A DNA stretch of 64,000 nucleotides from an uncultured Bacilli bacterium (lineage in GTDB: Bacteria > Bacillota_I > Bacilli_A > RF39 > UBA660): NCBI GenBank assembly GCA_947629655.1, contig CANREL010000001.1, positions 1 to 64,000 on the forward strand. Direction: 5' to 3'. The notes beneath the pieces are model-generated. The model had not been told where the DNA came from, searched no databases, and worked only from the letters and a program-made list of their open reading frames with translations. The position numbers and the translations under genes were made by a program. The first letter of the stretch is position 1. Every line of letters begins with the position of its first letter. Below, piece by piece: positions 50,900 through 58,971 of this stretch.

Positions 50900-52531
50900 A
50901 TGGTATTTCGAAAACCATATGCATTTCTAATAAAGAATTTTAAGATAATCCATATCATTCTATCTATTTTGATGATTTTATTCTTTATGAAAATGCGTGA
51001 TATTACTGACTTTTTTAAACAGTATATAAATGATAGTTTATATCAACAAATTAGTGGAGTAGTTAGCGAATATTTAGGAATATGGGCCTTTTTATTACCA
51101 ATTGCCATAATTGTAATTCTTGTTGTTATTATTTCACTATTAAAGATGAAGGATAAACCCGTTAAATATTATTGGTTAACAATTCTTGTCTATGTGATTG
51201 AATTAGTCGTAATAATCGTTTCATCAACCATTTTAAACGACATTCAATTGGGAAGAGTAAATGAAAACTTTGTTCAAATATTTAAAGATTTAATCGATTC
51301 TTTATCCTTTGTTCCAATCCCTTTTATTTTAGTAGCTATTACAAGAGGTATTGGTTTTAATGTCAAACAGTTCAACTTTAAAAAAGATTTGATTGATCTC
51401 GATATAAATAAAGCCGATAGTGAAGAGTTTGAAGTAGAAGTAGAAGTAGATACTGAAGACTTAAAAGCTAAGTTAAATAGAAAATTACGATTTATTAAAT
51501 ATGTTTATTTAGAGAACAAAAAGGCTTTTTTTGCATTAGGTGGTGTCATTGTTCTAGCTATTTTTGTAGGTATTGCCATATTTATAAGTAGTATTGAAAA
51601 AATATATTCAGAAAATGAAGTCTTCCAAACTCAAGCTTTGAATTTGCGAGTAGATAATACTTATAAGACTAAATATGCTAATGATGGCACCGTTTTGAAT
51701 AAAAATAAGTTCTATGTCATAGTCGAATTATCAGTTGCTAATAAACTAGAACAAGATGTTAAAATTCCTTATGATAGCATCTATATTCGTGTCAATGACA
51801 TTGTTAAATATTCACCAATAGATGAGTATCGTGAAGAATTTGCTGAATTTGGTCCACGTTTTCTCTCTGTTGATAAAATAAAATCAAAAGAGAAGAGAAA
51901 GATGGTCTTACTTTATGAAATTGATTCAAAATATGAAAAAAATACTTTGAGATTAGAATATCTTCTAAGTAGGAGTCCTAATGGACAAGATGAAATATAT
52001 GATTACTTAAAAGTAAATATCAAACCAAAAGAGTTTAAAGAGACGACAAAAGTATCTGAAAAGAAAATGGATGAAAACTTAAAATTTGATGATAGTTTGA
52101 TAGCTGGTACAGAATTAAAAATCAGTGAAGTAGAATTCAATAAGAGATATAGTTATAAATATAAACAAATGATTGGTGATGTAGAAAGAGAATTCACAAA
52201 AGTAATTTTACCAACTGATACGAATTCATATAAAAAGATAATAATGCGCTTAAAAGCTGATTTGAAGAAAAATGATGAATTGAATCAAAAAATATATTCA
52301 AAATTTTATGAAAAATATGCAACAATAGAGTATGAAGAGAATGGAAAGATGGTTAAACAGAAAACTAAAATTATTGATTTGACACCAAATGTTGATGAGT
52401 ATACATACTTAGAAGTTACTGAAGATGTCAGCACTTCTAATAAAGTAGTTTTAATATTTAATATTAGAGGAAAAGAGTATCGTTATATTTTAGTTGATAA
52501 ACCAAAAGAAGAAAAAGAAGAAGGAAAGTAG
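50900..52531 (+). CDS. Large membrane protein of unknown function
   Basis: This 543-residue protein has about four membrane helices in the first 155 residues (for example 15-33, 57-78, 90-110 and 132-150), a charged cytosolic loop (about 160-205), a further helix near 210-232, and a long C-terminal ectodomain rich in lysine and glutamate. Within that, ELSVANKLEQDVKIPYDSIY suggests an immunoglobulin-like domain similar to those measuring extracellular signals. I do not recognise the family. GAGGGTG precedes the ATG. A weak hairpin (52517-52548) overlaps its end. Confidence 0.65.
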   Translation: MVFRKPYAFLIKNFKIIHIILSILMILFFMKMRDITDFFKQYINDSLYQQISGVVSEYLGIWAFLLPIAIIVILVVIISLLKMKDKPVKYYWLTILVYVIELVVIIVSSTILNDIQLGRVNENFVQIFKDLIDSLSFVPIPFILVAITRGIGFNVKQFNFKKDLIDLDINKADSEEFEVEVEVDTEDLKAKLNRKLRFIKYVYLENKKAFFALGGVIVLAIFVGIAIFISSIEKIYSENEVFQTQALNLRVDNTYKTKYANDGTVLNKNKFYVIVELSVANKLEQDVKIPYDSIYIRVNDIVKYSPIDEYREEFAEFGPRFLSVDKIKSKEKRKMVLLYEIDSKYEKNTLRLEYLLSRSPNGQDEIYDYLKVNIKPKEFKETTKVSEKKMDENLKFDDSLIAGTELKISEVEFNKRYSYKYKQMIGDVEREFTKVILPTDTNSYKKIIMRLKADLKKNDELNQKIYSKFYEKYATIEYEENGKMVKQKTKIIDLTPNVDEYTYLEVTEDVSTSNKVVLIFNIRGKEYRYILVDKPKEEKEEGK

Positions 52532-52548
52532 TTGTATTTTCCTTCTTC
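52517..52548 (+). terminator. Possible terminator hairpin
   Basis: GAAGAAGGAAA pairs with TTTCCTTCTTC over 11 bases but lacks a good T-run. Confidence 0.45.
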
Positions 52549-52645
52549 TAAATGTTAATGAAATTATTATTTAAAGACTTTCAAAAATATAAAAGTTTAT
52601 GATATACTACTATAAGATAGAAAATAGGTATTTGGATGTGGTTGT

Positions 52646-55600
52646 ATGAAAAATATTGATAATTCAAATAATAGAGGATTTACGTTAATAGAGTTATTAG
52701 CGGTTATAGTTATTCTTGGACTATTGATAGGAATAGCGTATCCGGCAATATCAAAATATATAAATAACACGCGAGATACGACTTATAGTTTGCATGAAGC
52801 TGATATGAAGACAGCAGCGTCAAACATGATGAGCCAGTGCTTACAAAATGATACAGATGGGTGTCTTCCAAAAAATGGTGGAAGTAAAACCGTGTATCTA
52901 GCTGATTTAATAGATAGTAAATACTCAGAAGTAATAAGAGATCCTGGAAAAGAAGATGCCTATTGTAGTGCGACAGATAGTTATGTCGTAGTAACGAATT
53001 CCAATAATAATGTAGCAGAGTTAGATTATCAAGTATGTCTAGTTTGTAGTAATTACAAATCAGAAGGCTGTTCAGGAGAAAAGGTAAATGATAAATGTGA
53101 TAGTTCAACCGATGTGACACCACCACGATGTGAGAATATAGTAGGTGGATCAACGGTATGGACCAAAGATGATAGAGTAGTTTCAATTGGATGTAGTGAC
53201 AGCGGATGTGGATGTGAACAAGAGACGTATTATAAGAGATTCACTGAGACAGGAAAGACAGGAAAAGTAACAATAAAAGATAGAGCAGGAAATAAAGAAG
53301 AATGTGAAGTAAATGTCTACGTTGATAAAGAAGTGCCAACATGTGAATTAGAAGTCATAGGTAGTAAAGGAAAGAATGACTGGTATGGAGGCAAAGAAGT
53401 CATCGTCAAGTTAAAGAATATGAAAGATTCATTGAGTGGTGTAGCTACATACGGAATGGGAACTAGTAAAAAGAATTACAACTTTGATAAGAGTACCGAG
53501 TATGTGGTAAAAGGCGGAATAAGTACCGTTTATGGATATGTCAAAGATAATGCTGGCAATGTAGGAACTTGTCAAGTAGAGATAAAATATGACAATGCTA
53601 AACCAACTCAGACAGTAAGAGTAGGATATCAAGTATATCCGAATGAAGGAGTCGTATCATCAACGTCAAGTAACGCTGTAACATTAAAGAGTTTGACGAG
53701 TGAATATGGAAGGATAAATGGCGCTAAAATATATTTTAGTTCTAATCCGAGTGGAATGAGTTCAAGTATCAAAAATGGTGGAAATACACTAGTTAGTAGA
53801 ACGGTGTCTGCTGGAGTAACAGAAATGGAATATACATTTAATGCTGGAACTTATAACAACCTAGTAATAGATGTTGGAAGTGGAAATGTCGGAAAGATAG
53901 CTAGAATAGAATTGTTAACTGACCACACGACAGGTTTTTATACGAATAAAGATGTGACAGTCTATGTGACATCACACGATAGTTTTTCAGGAAAATCAGA
54001 GTATTCATTTAACAAAGGTGGAAGTTGGACGACTGATACAAAGAAGACGTATTCAGTTAATACTGATGTAAATGTGATGACGAAGGACTTATCAGGAAAT
54101 ACGAGTGACAATAAAAACGTAAATATAAAGAACATCGACAAATTAGTGCCAAAGGATGCTGTATATGGAACGAATGGTGGAACGTATACAATCACAGTTG
54201 GCAATACTAGTGTCAATGTTTCTTCAAAGATAACGTCTAATGATAGTGATGCCAATAGTAGTTATGCAAAGAGTGATATTCGTTCTGTTTGGTATCAGTG
54301 GACGACGAATACGACACAACCTAATAGTTGGGTAGCAAGTAGTAATGGAAGCGTCATAAGTAAAGCCGTTAATGGTGGAAATAATTACTTATGGGTAAAA
54401 TCAGAAGATAAAGCAGGAAATATTAAAGTTACTAGAAGTAATGATTTCAATGCTGGATATCAAGTTGTTTACAATTGTAATGGTGGAAGTGGATGCCCAG
54501 CTAATCAACGTAAAGTTCATGGACAAAACTTAACTCTATCATCAACAACCCCAAATAGAAGTGGTTATGATTTCTTAGGATGGGGCTTAAGGTCTAGTGA
54601 TCGAACAGTAACTTATGCAAAAGGTGGAACATATAGTAATAATTCAGCAGTTCAGTTATATGCAATTTGGCGTAAAACGATAACGATAACGTTCAAAGCC
54701 AATGGTGGAAATAGTGATAAGACAGCAACATGTTATATGTACAATAGTGAAAGTAATTGTACTGTCACAAGTCCAAATAGCATTTCAAGAACTGGGTATA
54801 CAATTCAAGGATATGGAACAAGTCAAACGGCATCAGCAACTTGGGCTATAAATACTAGTAAAGCTGTAAGTGCTAATGCGACATGGTATGCGATATGGAA
54901 AGCTAATACATATACAGTTGTCTTTAATGGAAATGGTTATAGTGGTGGATCAACAGCCTCTAAGACTTGTACATATGATAGTTATTGTACTTTGACAGGA
55001 AATGGTTTCTATAAAACAGGATATACATTCAATGGTTGGGCAACAACAGCTAGTGGAGGAGTAGTTTATAATAATAATGCTTCCGTTAGAAACTTAGCAA
55101 CTAGTGGAACTGTTAATCTATATGCAAAATGGAAAGCTAATACATATACAATTGCCTTTTATGGAAATGGTGCAAATAGTGGATCAACAGCTTCTAAGAC
55201 GTGTACATATGATAGTTATTGTACCTTGACAGCAAATGGATTTTATAGAACAGGATATACATTCAGCGGTTGGGCAACATCATCTGGTGGAGGAGTAGCT
55301 TATGGCAATACGGCTTCCGTTAGAAACTTAGCTACTAGTGGAACCGTTAATCTATATGCAAAATGGAGTGCAAATAGTTATACACTTACATATAACAACA
55401 ATGGTGGAAGTGGATGTGGTACTAAGAGTGTAACATATGACTCTACTTATGGAAATTTATGTACACCATCGAGAACAGGTTACAAATTTGATGGATGGTA
55501 TACAGCGGCTAGTGGAGGTAGCGCCGTAAGTACTACTACTAAGGTAAGTACTGCTGGTAATCATACTTTGTATGCCCATTGGTCATTGAAGACTTATACT

Positions 55601-56164
55601 GTTACTTATTTAGGAAATGGTGGAACACACAATGGGTCAGGACAATATAAAGATACTGCTACTTATGGTCAAAACTACTATACTAGATCTAATATGTTTA
55701 CGAGAAGTGGATATAATTTTGCTGGATGGAAACAACAAAGCAATGGATCAGATTGGACTTCATGGATTGGTAGACCATGGGCTTGGACTTATGATTATGA
55801 TGTTACTTTAGTTGCTCAGTGGAAAACGGCTTGTAGTGCATCAAATCCATCTGGATGTCAATCAATGTATGTTTGTAAATCAGGAGCTCCTGATTATCTA
55901 AGTACGAATGGTATGACATTTATTCACTCTACACCAGCTTGGTCTGGTGGATACACAAAAGCACTTTATACGACAGCTGAAGTTTATGTCATCGGTACAA
56001 GTGGTGATTTCTATTATGTCTATGTAAAAGATACTCATCTATTTGCTGATCAAAATCAGTGGTATGACAAAGCTGTAGGTAATTATGGTTATATTTATAA
56101 ACAGTGTCTAACAGCTTCATCTGCAAAATGGGATGTAAATTGTTGGAATACGTGTATTGGATAA
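52646..56164 (+). CDS. Giant adhesin with type IV prepilin leader and InlB-type repeats
   Basis: This 1172-residue surface protein opens with a textbook class A prepilin signal: RGFTLIELLAVIVILGLLIG at about residues 11-30, with cleavage expected after the glycine and glutamate at position 5 of the mature protein. After a pilin-like region with cysteines (to about 150) come Ig-like domains (about 155-320) with KDRAGNKEEC and KDNAGNVGTC. Six Listeria-Bacteroides/InlB-type repeats (Flg_new, PF09479; about 600-1065) have GYxFxGWxxxxxG-like and LYAKW-like ends. A cysteine-bearing tail closes it. It is probably displayed as a pilus-associated adhesin. No T4P assembly genes or prepilin peptidase adjoin it. 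Confidence 0.85.
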   Translation: MKNIDNSNNRGFTLIELLAVIVILGLLIGIAYPAISKYINNTRDTTYSLHEADMKTAASNMMSQCLQNDTDGCLPKNGGSKTVYLADLIDSKYSEVIRDPGKEDAYCSATDSYVVVTNSNNNVAELDYQVCLVCSNYKSEGCSGEKVNDKCDSSTDVTPPRCENIVGGSTVWTKDDRVVSIGCSDSGCGCEQETYYKRFTETGKTGKVTIKDRAGNKEECEVNVYVDKEVPTCELEVIGSKGKNDWYGGKEVIVKLKNMKDSLSGVATYGMGTSKKNYNFDKSTEYVVKGGISTVYGYVKDNAGNVGTCQVEIKYDNAKPTQTVRVGYQVYPNEGVVSSTSSNAVTLKSLTSEYGRINGAKIYFSSNPSGMSSSIKNGGNTLVSRTVSAGVTEMEYTFNAGTYNNLVIDVGSGNVGKIARIELLTDHTTGFYTNKDVTVYVTSHDSFSGKSEYSFNKGGSWTTDTKKTYSVNTDVNVMTKDLSGNTSDNKNVNIKNIDKLVPKDAVYGTNGGTYTITVGNTSVNVSSKITSNDSDANSSYAKSDIRSVWYQWTTNTTQPNSWVASSNGSVISKAVNGGNNYLWVKSEDKAGNIKVTRSNDFNAGYQVVYNCNGGSGCPANQRKVHGQNLTLSSTTPNRSGYDFLGWGLRSSDRTVTYAKGGTYSNNSAVQLYAIWRKTITITFKANGGNSDKTATCYMYNSESNCTVTSPNSISRTGYTIQGYGTSQTASATWAINTSKAVSANATWYAIWKANTYTVVFNGNGYSGGSTASKTCTYDSYCTLTGNGFYKTGYTFNGWATTASGGVVYNNNASVRNLATSGTVNLYAKWKANTYTIAFYGNGANSGSTASKTCTYDSYCTLTANGFYRTGYTFSGWATSSGGGVAYGNTASVRNLATSGTVNLYAKWSANSYTLTYNNNGGSGCGTKSVTYDSTYGNLCTPSRTGYKFDGWYTAASGGSAVSTTTKVSTAGNHTLYAHWSLKTYTVTYLGNGGTHNGSGQYKDTATYGQNYYTRSNMFTRSGYNFAGWKQQSNGSDWTSWIGRPWAWTYDYDVTLVAQWKTACSASNPSGCQSMYVCKSGAPDYLSTNGMTFIHSTPAWSGGYTKALYTTAEVYVIGTSGDFYYVYVKDTHLFADQNQWYDKAVGNYGYIYKQCLTASSAKWDVNCWNTCIG
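54899..55366 (+). repeat. Two 234-base tandem units inside the adhesin gene
   Basis: The unit starting at 54899 recurs at 55133 with the reading frame kept (78 codons). Both encode SKTCTYDSYCTLT and ASVRNLATSGTVNLYAKW with few changes, whereas the neighbouring repeats are far more diverged. Confidence 0.85.
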
Positions 56165-56180
56165 AATGGTTGGTGATATT

Positions 56181-56942
56181 ATGAAAAATAAAAAATATTT
56201 AATCATATCAATAGTTGGTATAATTTTGGTAGTTGTTGGAGGAGTCATTCTATTTTTGCCGGGCTCTTCTAACATCAATAAAAAGATGAAAGCAAAATAT
56301 GCTTCATTGACTTTTGAAGAGGACATGAACATTAACTTCTGCGTCGATTCTAATAATTGTCCAATTCCTGGTGCTGGTGTTTATAAAAAAATAAAATATG
56401 ACACTAATGTCGACGAAATAAAGGAAAAAATAGATAGTATAAACAAAGATACTGAAAAATATTATGAGAAATCTAATAATTCAGATGCTAAAGAATGCGA
56501 TGCTGAAATGCAACAATACATTAAAAAAAGTTATTATGTAACTTCATTATTTGATATTTATTCTGATGAAGAAATAGTTAGTTTTACAGTCACTAGAAGT
56601 GAAATAGATTATTGTAATGAAGAAAAGAACAAAGTTTTGCCTTTAGTTTCTTATACCTATGATTTAAAAGAGGGAAAATTCTTAAATAATGAGGACATCA
56701 TGAAAAGAGAAAATATTAGTCAAGATGAAATAAATCATGCTATTCAGGGTTCAATTTTTTCATACAATGATGCAATGGATACTAATTTAGATTATGATGA
56801 TGTAGCCAAAACAGGTGAATATGCATATAAATTGATGTATGATCCTTTAGGTAATTTAGCTGTAAGTTATTATCATCCAGATCTTGGCTTATATTACACT
56901 GCAACTATTATAGATAAATCTTTTGCAAAAAATAAGGATTAA
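56181..56942 (+). CDS. Membrane-anchored extracellular protein (RsiV/DUF3298-like build)
   Basis: This 253-residue protein has a basic head, one membrane helix (about residues 6-25) and an ectodomain with three cysteines in the first 90 residues (INFCVDSNNCPIPG). VTRSEIDYC, LPLVSYTYDLKEGKFLNNEDIM and LAVSYYHPD-like strands recall the DUF3298/RsiV ectodomain found in anti-sigma factors and lysozyme-binding proteins. That likeness is tentative, and no sigma factor gene lies nearby. ATG 56181 has GGTGAT upstream. Confidence 0.6.
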   Translation: MKNKKYLIISIVGIILVVVGGVILFLPGSSNINKKMKAKYASLTFEEDMNINFCVDSNNCPIPGAGVYKKIKYDTNVDEIKEKIDSINKDTEKYYEKSNNSDAKECDAEMQQYIKKSYYVTSLFDIYSDEEIVSFTVTRSEIDYCNEEKNKVLPLVSYTYDLKEGKFLNNEDIMKRENISQDEINHAIQGSIFSYNDAMDTNLDYDDVAKTGEYAYKLMYDPLGNLAVSYYHPDLGLYYTATIIDKSFAKNKD

Positions 56943-56956
56943 TACTTAAAATTGAT

Positions 56957-56990
56957 GGAAGGAAAATAGTAATATTTTTCTTCCTTTTTA
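56957..56990 (+). terminator. Terminator before tRNA-Cys
   Basis: GGAAGGAAAA pairs with TTTTCTTCC, followed by Ts. Confidence 0.75.
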
Positions 56991-57002
56991 TATATATTTT
57001 TA

Positions 57003-57031
57003 TTGAAATAGTTTTTTTTATTTGTTATAAT
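57003..57031 (+). promoter_or_regulatory. tRNA-Cys promoter
   Basis: TTGAAA 57003-57008, 17-base spacer, TATAAT 57026-57031, 12 bases before the tRNA. Confidence 0.8.
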
Positions 57032-57043
57032 CTAATTACTGAT

Positions 57044-57117
57044 GGGTCTATAGCCAAGTGGTAAGGCGTGGGACTGCAACTCCCTGATCGTTGGTTCAAA
57101 TCCGACTAGGCCCTCCA
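57044..57117 (+). tRNA. tRNA-Cys (anticodon GCA)
   Basis: This is a 74-base cloverleaf. The acceptor GGGTCTA pairs with TAGGCCC, the anticodon loop is CTGCAAC, the T arm contains TTGGTTCAAATCC, and the 3' end TCCA is encoded. Confidence 0.95.
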
Positions 57118-57131
57118 ATTTTGTTTATAAC

Positions 57132-57160
57132 TTGCATAAATACTAATTTTATGATATTAT
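57132..57160 (+). promoter_or_regulatory. Promoter of antitoxin RNA, copy 2
   Basis: TTGCAT 57132-57137, 17-base spacer, TATTAT 57155-57160. Confidence 0.75.
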
Positions 57161-57166
57161 GTATTT

Positions 57167-57279
57167 AGCGAGTGAATTTGCATAAAATAAAAAGGGAACA
57201 TTCAGTTTGAGCAAGTTGAATGTCCACCTAAATTGCTTTAGTTTGACATTTAATCTTAAAGATTAGATGTCATTTTTTA
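57167..57279 (+). ncRNA. Putative type I antitoxin RNA, copy 2
   Basis: This RNA of about 112 bases has the same order as copy 1: conserved promoter, a GCATAAAATAAAAAGGGAAC stretch, hairpin AACATTCA...TTGAATGT (57198-57222), then CCACC and a terminator stem (57245-57271) with Ts. The hairpin arm is complementary, with G-U pairs, to the leader of the toxin mRNA from the other strand. Conservation of promoter, stem and terminator, with different loops and linkers, supports a functional RNA. Confidence 0.7.
57245..57278. terminator. Shared terminator, TA copy 2
   Basis: GACATTTAATCTT pairs with AAGATTAGATGTC (one G-T pair), with a T-run on the plus side. It overlaps the toxin stop codon. Confidence 0.75.
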
Positions 57280-57362
57280 ATTACTATAATCAAAATGATT
57301 AGGAGTAGTAAAATGAGAGAAATGAGACGAAAAATGCAGACAGTATATTCTCGTTTTTTCAT
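57270..57362 (-). CDS. Putative type I toxin peptide, 30 residues, copy 2
   Basis: This 30-residue minus-strand peptide begins MKKREYTVCIFR, continues as a leucine/isoleucine helix and ends ILIIVIKK. It has the same length and end as the copy 1 peptide, and the same leader: CTACCTCC upstream of AAAGGAGG, so the site can be closed by a 6-base ACCTCC/GGAGGT stem. One cysteine is present that copy 1 lacks. The peptides differ at roughly half of their positions, while length, charge pattern and helix are kept, which argues for selection on a membrane-active peptide. Confidence 0.75.
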   Translation of the reverse strand: MKKREYTVCIFRLISLILLLLIILIIVIKK

Positions 57363-57428
57363 TTCTTTCAAACCTCCTTTCTTTTAGGATTGGAGGTAGA
57401 CATCCAACAACTGATATTCCCTGTATAA

Positions 57429-57458
57429 ACTATACTATAAATCTATATTATAAAACAA
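57429..57458 (-). promoter_or_regulatory. Toxin mRNA promoter, copy 2
   Basis: On the minus strand TTGTTT (57453-57458), an 18-base spacer and TATAGT (57429-57434), followed by the ACAGGGAATATCAGTTGTTG start region shared with copy 1. From 57459 to 57580 I see nothing further. Confidence 0.7.
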
Positions 57459-57580
57459 TCGAACAGATAAAAAATGTAATAAAATTTTTAAAATTATACT
57501 ATAATTATATCAGTTAGTAGTTATTACTACCTATTATTAAGTATTAGAAAAGTTATTCGACTTCTTATATATACGCTCCA

Positions 57581-57735
57581 ATTTTTGTTTATAACCTTGC
57601 AAAAATGTTGAATTTGTGATGCTATGCATTTAGCAAGGAAAATTGCATAAAATAAAAAGGAACATTCAATATTTGCGTGTTGAGTGTAACCTAATAATTT
57701 TTGGCTCCACCTAAATCAAACTTGAGTTAAGTGGA
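57581..57735 (+). ncRNA. Orphan antitoxin-like RNA, copy 3
   Basis: It repeats the tRNA-Cys-proximal CTCCAATTTTTGTTTATAA-like bases and the antitoxin promoter (TTGCAA 57597-57602, TGCTAT 57620-57625, 17-base spacer). The GCATAAAATAAAAAGGAACA stretch and hairpin (57661-57687) follow, then a CCAC/GTGG terminator-like stem (57706-57734) with TTTCTTTT. The minus strand has no toxin gene or toxin promoter here. The RNA would start near 57632. Confidence 0.55.
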
Positions 57736-57824
57736 TTTCTTTTATATTAAAACTATAAATAGTAAGAATAGTAATCTGTTTGACTTTTCGAACATTGATA
57801 TAAAACTCGAATCGTTTCGAGATA

Positions 57825-57858
57825 GAAAAAGAACTAACATGTTGTTAGTTCCTTTTTT
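57825..57858. terminator. Bidirectional terminator
   Basis: GAACTAACA pairs with TGTTAGTTC, with A-rich and T-rich flanks. It serves the minus-strand gene that ends at 57862. Between 57736 and 57824 I see only a short CTCGA/TCGAG hairpin and no gene. Confidence 0.75.
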
Positions 57859-57861
57859 GTA

Positions 57862-58116
57862 TTATTTATTTAAATAAGGATGTGAACAATCGCAGCAAAC
57901 ATCACTGCCAGGTTCATCTAGACAAGTACAACAGTTTCCGCTTTGATCTCTTAAATTAATCAAGTCACGACTGATTAAAATTATGCCCAAGATGATAAAT
58001 ATTATTGAAATTACATACATGTATTTACCATGTTTCATCATATTTCGTTTTGTCTTTTTACCAAACATTATTAAAATGATTATTCCAATTATTATATAGC
58101 AAATTCCTATAATCAA
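57862..58116 (-). CDS. Small membrane protein with C-terminal cysteine cluster
   Basis: This 84-residue protein has two membrane helices (about residues 2-17 and 32-50) and a C-terminal segment with six cysteines in NCCTCLDEPGSDVCCDC, a possible metal-binding knot. The start appears to be a TTG at 58116 after AAGGATGTGA; an ATG about 17 codons further in (IMFGKK) is an alternative. I do not recognise the family. Confidence 0.55.
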   Translation of the reverse strand: MIIGICYIIIGIIILIMFGKKTKRNMMKHGKYMYVISIIFIILGIILISRDLINLRDQSGNCCTCLDEPGSDVCCDCSHPYLNK

Positions 58117-58260
58117 AATATCACATCCTTCTATATGAATATTTTACCATATAAATTAAAATTGAAAAAAATATTTTAATGTGGTTATCATTCAAAATAT
58201 TGATTTTTTATCTCTAATAAATTATAATGTAAACAGTAGAAAATAGTAGGAGGAATATTT

Positions 58261-58563
58261 ATGTTTAAGAAGAATGAAGAGGAAAAACGAGTAGAAGAGT
58301 TATCAAAATCTGAATTTGCTCGTGCTGATATCGAGTTTTCAAGAACTGTTATCGGTAAGAAGATGTACATATATAGTATTTTACCAGCAATATTGACAGC
58401 AATAACAGCAGTATATACTATATCAACAGAATTAGCTAATGGTTACATCGATATTGGTAATGTTGGTAGCATCTTGATGTTAGGTCTAGGAATTACATCA
58501 ATCACTAAAATATTATACTTTCAAAACTTATCAAGATATTATAATCATAAAGAAAAAAAATAA
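58261..58563 (+). CDS. Small two-helix membrane protein
   Basis: This 100-residue protein has a charged head of about 38 residues (KKNEEEKRVEELSKSEFARAD), then two membrane helices (about 40-60 and 68-86) and a KKK tail. AGGAGG precedes the ATG. The family is unknown. It is convergent with the next gene across a bidirectional terminator. Confidence 0.65.
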   Translation: MFKKNEEEKRVEELSKSEFARADIEFSRTVIGKKMYIYSILPAILTAITAVYTISTELANGYIDIGNVGSILMLGLGITSITKILYFQNLSRYYNHKEKK

Positions 58564-58582
58564 AGGTCATCCTTTATTTTTT
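58556..58582. terminator. Bidirectional terminator
   Basis: AAATAAAGG pairs with CCTTTATTT across TCAT, with A and T runs on the two sides. Confidence 0.85.
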
Positions 58583-58864
58583 TGTGCTTGTAAAAATATA
58601 TTTTCCTGCTTTTATGATGATGGCAACAATGATGAAAATGGGAAGTAGTGTCAAGTAAAAACAAAGAGCTTTATCATTGTTATCAGCCATGAAACGAATG
58701 ATATCAATTATGGTATCACTATAGCCATATATCAATAAAAAGACAATGGAACACCACACGACAGCTTCAATTATTCCAATAATGACTTCTTTTCCTAATT
58801 TTTTATCTTTAAATATATCATCGTCGTCATTTTTCTTTTTCTTATTTTTTATTAATTTCGCCAT
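58574..58864 (-). CDS. Small two-helix membrane protein
   Basis: This 96-residue protein has a basic and acidic head (LIKNKKKKNDDDDIFKDKK) and two membrane helices (about residues 27-47 and 65-87). The build is common in small membrane proteins, including some bacteriocin immunity proteins, but nothing ties it to the operon at 59.7 kb. The family is not recognised. Confidence 0.6.
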   Translation of the reverse strand: MAKLIKNKKKKNDDDDIFKDKKLGKEVIIGIIEAVVWCSIVFLLIYGYSDTIIDIIRFMADNNDKALCFYLTLLPIFIIVAIIIKAGKYIFTSTKK

Positions 58865-58971
58865 TTTATCACACTCTTTACTATTATAAATAAATTATAT
58901 AGTAAAACGTAATAAAAATAAAGTTAATAATTATAATTTACATGTTATAATATAATAAAGGAGGATATGAA

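Noticed and set aside
57736-57824. Toxin gene for copy 3
   Set aside because: No start with a ribosome binding site, no 30-codon frame and no TTGTTT/TATAAT promoter on the minus strand.
58574-58864. Bacteriocin immunity gene
   Set aside because: Size and helices would fit, but it lies on the other strand beyond the aquaporin gene with its own terminator, so there is no positive link.
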